12,692 nucleotides of DNA from Pseudomonadota bacterium. Lineage in GTDB: Bacteria; Pseudomonadota; Alphaproteobacteria; Rhizobiales; Xanthobacteraceae. A program made the position numbers and the translations under genes. Below are positions 10,225 through 12,692 of this stretch, one piece after another (position 1 is the first letter of the stretch; each line of letters opens with the position of its first letter). Under the pieces are notes generated by a model, which worked only from the letters and a program-made list of their open reading frames with translations, was not told where the DNA came from and searched no databases. The stretch is taken from NCBI GenBank assembly GCA_023434095.1, contig JAEYTJ010000300.1, positions 1 to 12,692 on the forward strand, given 5' to 3'.

Positions 10225-11180
10225 CAGCGTGCTCCCTTCTTCTCGACGACGCCCGCCAGTACGCAGAGCAGTTCGAACATGATCGTGGCTCCCGTCAGCG
10301 CGGTGAGGCCGGAAGGGTCGAAGGGCGGGGCGACCTCGACAAGGTCGGCGCCGATGATGTCGAGCCCGTCCAGCAGGCGCACCATCGCTTGGGCCTCGCG
10401 GGTGGAGAAGCCGCCGATCTCCGGCGTTCCGGTGCCCGGCGCCTGCGAGGGGTCGATGCCGTCAATGTCGAAGGTCACATAGGTCGGCGCGTCGCCGACG
10501 ATGGCACGGGCCTCGGCCATCACTTCGACGACGCCCCGCTCCATGAACTCCTCGATGAAGATGATGCGCACGCCCATCTCGCGGGCATAGTCGTAATTGC
10601 CGGCGTCGGAGATGGCGCCGCGCAGGCCGATCTGCACGAAGCGCTTGGGATCGACCAGCCCTTCCTCGATGGCGCGGCGGAACGGCGTGCCGTGGGTGTA
10701 GCGGCTGCCGTTGAAGAAGCTGTCATAGGTGTCGGAATGGGCGTCGAACTGGATGAGCCCCACCGGGCCGTCCTTGGCCAGACCGCGCAGGATCGGAAGG
10801 CTGATCAGGTGGTCGCCGCCGGCCGTGAGTGGCCGCGCGCCGGCCGCGCGCACGCCCTCATAATGCGCGGCGATGATGTCGAGCGAGCGCATCAGGTCGA
10901 ACGGGTCGATGATGACATCGCCGCAATCGGCGACGCGGGCGCGGTCGTAGGGGGAGAGGCCGGTGACGTGGTGGACCCGCCGCATCAGGCTTGACTGGTT
11001 GCGCAGTTCGCGCGGGCCGTGGCGGGTGCCGGCGCGGTTGGTGGTGCCGAGGTCGAAGGGCACACCGATGATGGCGATGTCGACCTCGGCCGGCGTCGCC
11101 ACCGGGAGGCGCATGAAGGTGGGAAGCCCGGCGAAGCGCGGGACAGTGCCGGAATCGAGGGGTTCGAAGGCGTTGGTCAT
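10224..11180 (-). CDS. Ureohydrolase (agmatinase/guanidinobutyrase-like), first of a tandem pair
   Basis: This 318-residue binuclear-metal ureohydrolase has His124 (AGGDHLI), Asp146, His148 and Asp150 (QFDAHSD), and Asp238 and Asp240 (TFDIDGIDPSQAPGTGTPEIGG). The N-terminal PRFAGLPTFMRLP, the GVPFDLGTTNRAGTRHGPRELR block and the HGTPFRRA loop resemble 4-guanidinobutyrase and 3-guanidinopropionase (GbuA/GpuA) more than agmatinase SpeB, judged from memory. The residue after the metal His is Leu rather than the common Ser or Thr. The expected reaction is a guanidino acid giving an amino acid plus urea. It starts 27 bases after the creatininase-family gene and shares one base with the next ureohydrolase. 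Although both ureohydrolases are 318 residues long, they align well only in the motif blocks, so they are not a recent duplication. No urease gene is in the window to use the urea. Confidence 0.9.
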   Translation of the reverse strand: MTNAFEPLDSGTVPRFAGLPTFMRLPVATPAEVDIAIIGVPFDLGTTNRAGTRHGPRELRNQSSLMRRVHHVTGLSPYDRARVADCGDVIIDPFDLMRSLDIIAAHYEGVRAAGARPLTAGGDHLISLPILRGLAKDGPVGLIQFDAHSDTYDSFFNGSRYTHGTPFRRAIEEGLVDPKRFVQIGLRGAISDAGNYDYAREMGVRIIFIEEFMERGVVEVMAEARAIVGDAPTYVTFDIDGIDPSQAPGTGTPEIGGFSTREAQAMVRLLDGLDIIGADLVEVAPPFDPSGLTALTGATIMFELLCVLAGVVEKKGAR

Positions 11181-11207
11181 GGCGGAACCTGATGCGTTCG
11201 TTCGGGC

Positions 11208-11984
11208 CTAAAGCCCGAACTCCTTGCGGACGGCGGCGGAGATGTGGGCGACGTAATCAGCCATCAGCGCCTCGCCCTTTTCCACGGTCGAGCCGGTGGC
11301 CACCGCCAGCACGCCGGAGGGCGGCAGGCCGAAATCGTCCGGAACGGGGAAGCGGTCATAGGGCGGGAAGGTCGCCGGGCCGTCGGAAGGCGCCTTGTCC
11401 ATCTCCACAAGGTCGGGCCGCAGCACCAGCATCAGCGAGGTTTCCATCAGGCTGGCATGTTCCAACTCGATGCCGGGGAAACCGGCGGGGAAGATGCTCT
11501 CAAGCGTCGGGCGCTGGGCGAAGTCCCAGTATTCCAGACGCATCACGGTGAGGTCGGTGATGCCGTCGCGGGCGATCTCGCGGCGGGCGAGGTCGAGCCC
11601 CTCCACCGACGGCCAGCAATTCTCATAATGCCCGTTCACCACCACCAGCCGGCGCACGCCCTGGCGGACGAGGTTGCAGATGACGTCCCGAACGACCAGC
11701 GCGAAGGTGTGGGCGTCGACGCTGAGCGTGCCGGGAAACTGCTCGCCGCCGCCCGAGCGCGGCATCGACTTGCAGCCATAGGCGACGGTGGGGGCAACGA
11801 GGCCGCCCACCTCGCGGGCGATGCGCTCGCACACGCCGGTGGGCAGTACCACATCGACATTGAGCGGCAGATGCGGGCCGTGCTGCTCGGTGGAGCCGAG
11901 CGGCAGGAACACCGGCACGCCGGCGGCCATCTTCGCCGCGAATTCCGGCCAGCTGAGTTCGTCGAGACGTACGCTGTCGACCAT
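11208..11984 (-). CDS. Creatininase-family amidohydrolase
   Basis: Creatininase opens the creatinine lactam to creatine at a binuclear metal site. Relatives hydrolyse other cyclic amides, formamides, peptides or inosose derivatives. The 258 residues align closely in pattern with the roughly 260-residue Pseudomonas enzyme. Metal ligands are Glu33 and His35 (GSTEQHG), Asp44 (NVDVVLPT), and His119 and Glu121 (NGHYEN). Also conserved are YGCKS with SGGGEQFPGTLS, the EYWDF motif with Trp153, the EHASLMETSLML block and the PATFPPYDRFPV loop. The lid tryptophan (Trp174 in the Pseudomonas enzyme) appears replaced by Ile172 in GFPGIELEH, so the substrate may not be creatinine. The ATG at 11984 (AGGGGGA just upstream) gives the family's usual N-terminus; an upstream start at 12053 would overlap the dehydrogenase. 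It lies 32 bases after the dehydrogenase and 27 bases before the ureohydrolases, so all are likely one transcript. Confidence 0.87.
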   Translation of the reverse strand: MVDSVRLDELSWPEFAAKMAAGVPVFLPLGSTEQHGPHLPLNVDVVLPTGVCERIAREVGGLVAPTVAYGCKSMPRSGGGEQFPGTLSVDAHTFALVVRDVICNLVRQGVRRLVVVNGHYENCWPSVEGLDLARREIARDGITDLTVMRLEYWDFAQRPTLESIFPAGFPGIELEHASLMETSLMLVLRPDLVEMDKAPSDGPATFPPYDRFPVPDDFGLPPSGVLAVATGSTVEKGEALMADYVAHISAAVRKEFGL

Positions 11985-12016
11985 CCGGTCCCCCTGAGTG
12001 CTGATGTCTTGCCGGT

Positions 12017-12692
12017 TCAGTGCATCGCCGCGCCGCCATCGACGCTGAGGCACTGGCCGGTGATGAAGGTGGTGGTGCGGCTCGCCAGGAAGAGCACGGC
12101 CTGCGCTACCTCCTCGGGCCGTCCGACGCGGCCGGAAGGATTGCCGGTTTCCAGCCGCTTCAACTCCTCGCTGAGATTGGCGAAATCGAGCAGCGGCGTG
12201 TCAACCGGGCCCGGCGCAATGGCGTTGACGAGGACATGTGGGGCCAGCTCCCGCGCCCAGGAGCGCGTGAGGGTGAGCACGGCGCCCTTGGTGCCGGCAT
12301 AGCCGGAAAAGCCGGCGCGGCCGAGATAGGCGAGTTCGGACGCGATGTTGATGATGCGCCCGCGCACCGGCGCCTCGCCGCTGAAGCGGGAGAGCGCCTC
12401 TCGCGCCATCAGCATCGGCCCGCGCACATTGACCGCCGCCATCCGCTCAAAGGTCGCGATGTTGAGGCTCGCCAGCGGCGTCTCCTCGCAGATGCCGGCG
12501 CAGTTGACGATGACATCGAGCCCGCGCAGCTCCGCCACCGCCGCCTCCATGCCGCCAATGACCGAGGCTTCGTCCGCGACGTTCACCAGAATGGTCGGCC
12601 AGCGGGTCTCGTCCGGCGGGGGATGAAGATCGAAGCCGATGACCTGTGCGCCGGCGGCGCACAGCGCGTCCGCACCGGCGCGGCCGATGCCG
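12017..12692 (-). CDS. Short-chain dehydrogenase/reductase, N-terminus cut by window edge
   Basis: This is a classical SDR using NAD(P)H. The frame stays open to the window edge, where GIGRAGADALCAAGAQVIGFD, the end of the TGxxxGIG cofactor loop and the second Rossmann strand, is visible. Only about 15 residues seem missing. Other motifs are LDVIVNCAG, the catalytic Ser in RIINIAS, Tyr and Lys in YAGTK (codons 12299-12301 and 12287-12289), NAIAPGPVDTPLL and the C-terminal FITGQCLSVDGG. An internal GTG at 12586 could be mistaken for the start, but it would remove the cofactor site. The aspartate ending the second strand (GFD) favours NAD over NADP. The substrate is unknown; SDRs of this type oxidise or reduce hydroxyl/keto groups of sugars, polyols or hydroxy acids. 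It is the most upstream visible gene of the amidohydrolase-ureohydrolase cluster. Confidence 0.92.
   Translation of the reverse strand, partial: GIGRAGADALCAAGAQVIGFDLHPPPDETRWPTILVNVADEASVIGGMEAAVAELRGLDVIVNCAGICEETPLASLNIATFERMAAVNVRGPMLMAREALSRFSGEAPVRGRIINIASELAYLGRAGFSGYAGTKGAVLTLTRSWARELAPHVLVNAIAPGPVDTPLLDFANLSEELKRLETGNPSGRVGRPEEVAQAVLFLASRTTTFITGQCLSVDGGAAMH

Noticed and set aside
9268..11180. Recent tandem duplication of the ureohydrolase gene, since both are exactly 318 residues
   Set aside because: The sequences match well only in metal-binding blocks, and the N-termini and loops differ strongly. Equal length appears coincidental.
9283..12302. Long plus-strand open frames opposite the ureohydrolases and creatininase (for example 9283-10482 and 11244-12302)
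   Set aside because: They are antisense to genes with intact metal-binding motifs, and no protein family is recognisable in them.
12017..12586. SDR starting at the GTG at 12586 as a short 189-residue protein
   Set aside because: The same frame continues upstream with the Rossmann cofactor motif GIGRAGA, so the gene is simply cut by the window edge.

Overview
The window looks like a chromosomal segment from a high-GC alphaproteobacterium, most likely a member of the Hyphomicrobiales (Rhizobiales). The basis is the codon bias, a Cys-poor DksA, a CckA-type cell-cycle kinase, a rhizobial-style phosphoglucomutase and an LdtR-like MarR regulator. This is inferred from protein character only. I saw no rRNA, tRNA, insertion sequence, CRISPR array or phage gene.

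Left part (1-7848). The 3' end of dksA (+) converges on a FliO-domain membrane protein gene (-), and the two share a clear bidirectional intrinsic terminator. The FliO-like gene is divergent from cckA (+), a hybrid histidine kinase with two membrane segments, PAS regions, HisKA, HATPase and receiver domains. It is expected to head the CckA-ChpT-CtrA phosphorelay. Two central carbon genes follow on the same strand: pgi (glucose-6-phosphate isomerase) and pgm (alpha-phosphoglucomutase). Together they link fructose-6-P, glucose-6-P and glucose-1-P, and so feed glycan and exopolysaccharide precursors. A GC-rich stem-loop closes this block at 7869-7893.

Right part (7900-12692), all on the minus strand. 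Read in the direction of transcription, it begins with a short-chain dehydrogenase (5' end outside the window). Next come a creatininase-family amidohydrolase and two tandem ureohydrolases whose stop and start codons overlap (TGATG), then dps (ferritin-like DNA-protection protein) and a MarR regulator. The first four are tightly packed and look like one operon. The gene content suggests catabolism of a guanidino compound, perhaps a cyclic one: the amidohydrolase would open a ring amide, the ureohydrolases would release urea from the guanidino group, and the dehydrogenase would oxidise or reduce a side chain. The substrate is unknown. The amidohydrolase keeps all five metal ligands of creatininase but appears to have Ile where creatininase has its lid Trp174, so creatinine itself is doubtful. 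This four-gene cluster is the best candidate for something undescribed here.

Residue comparisons with known proteins were made from memory, without running any alignment.
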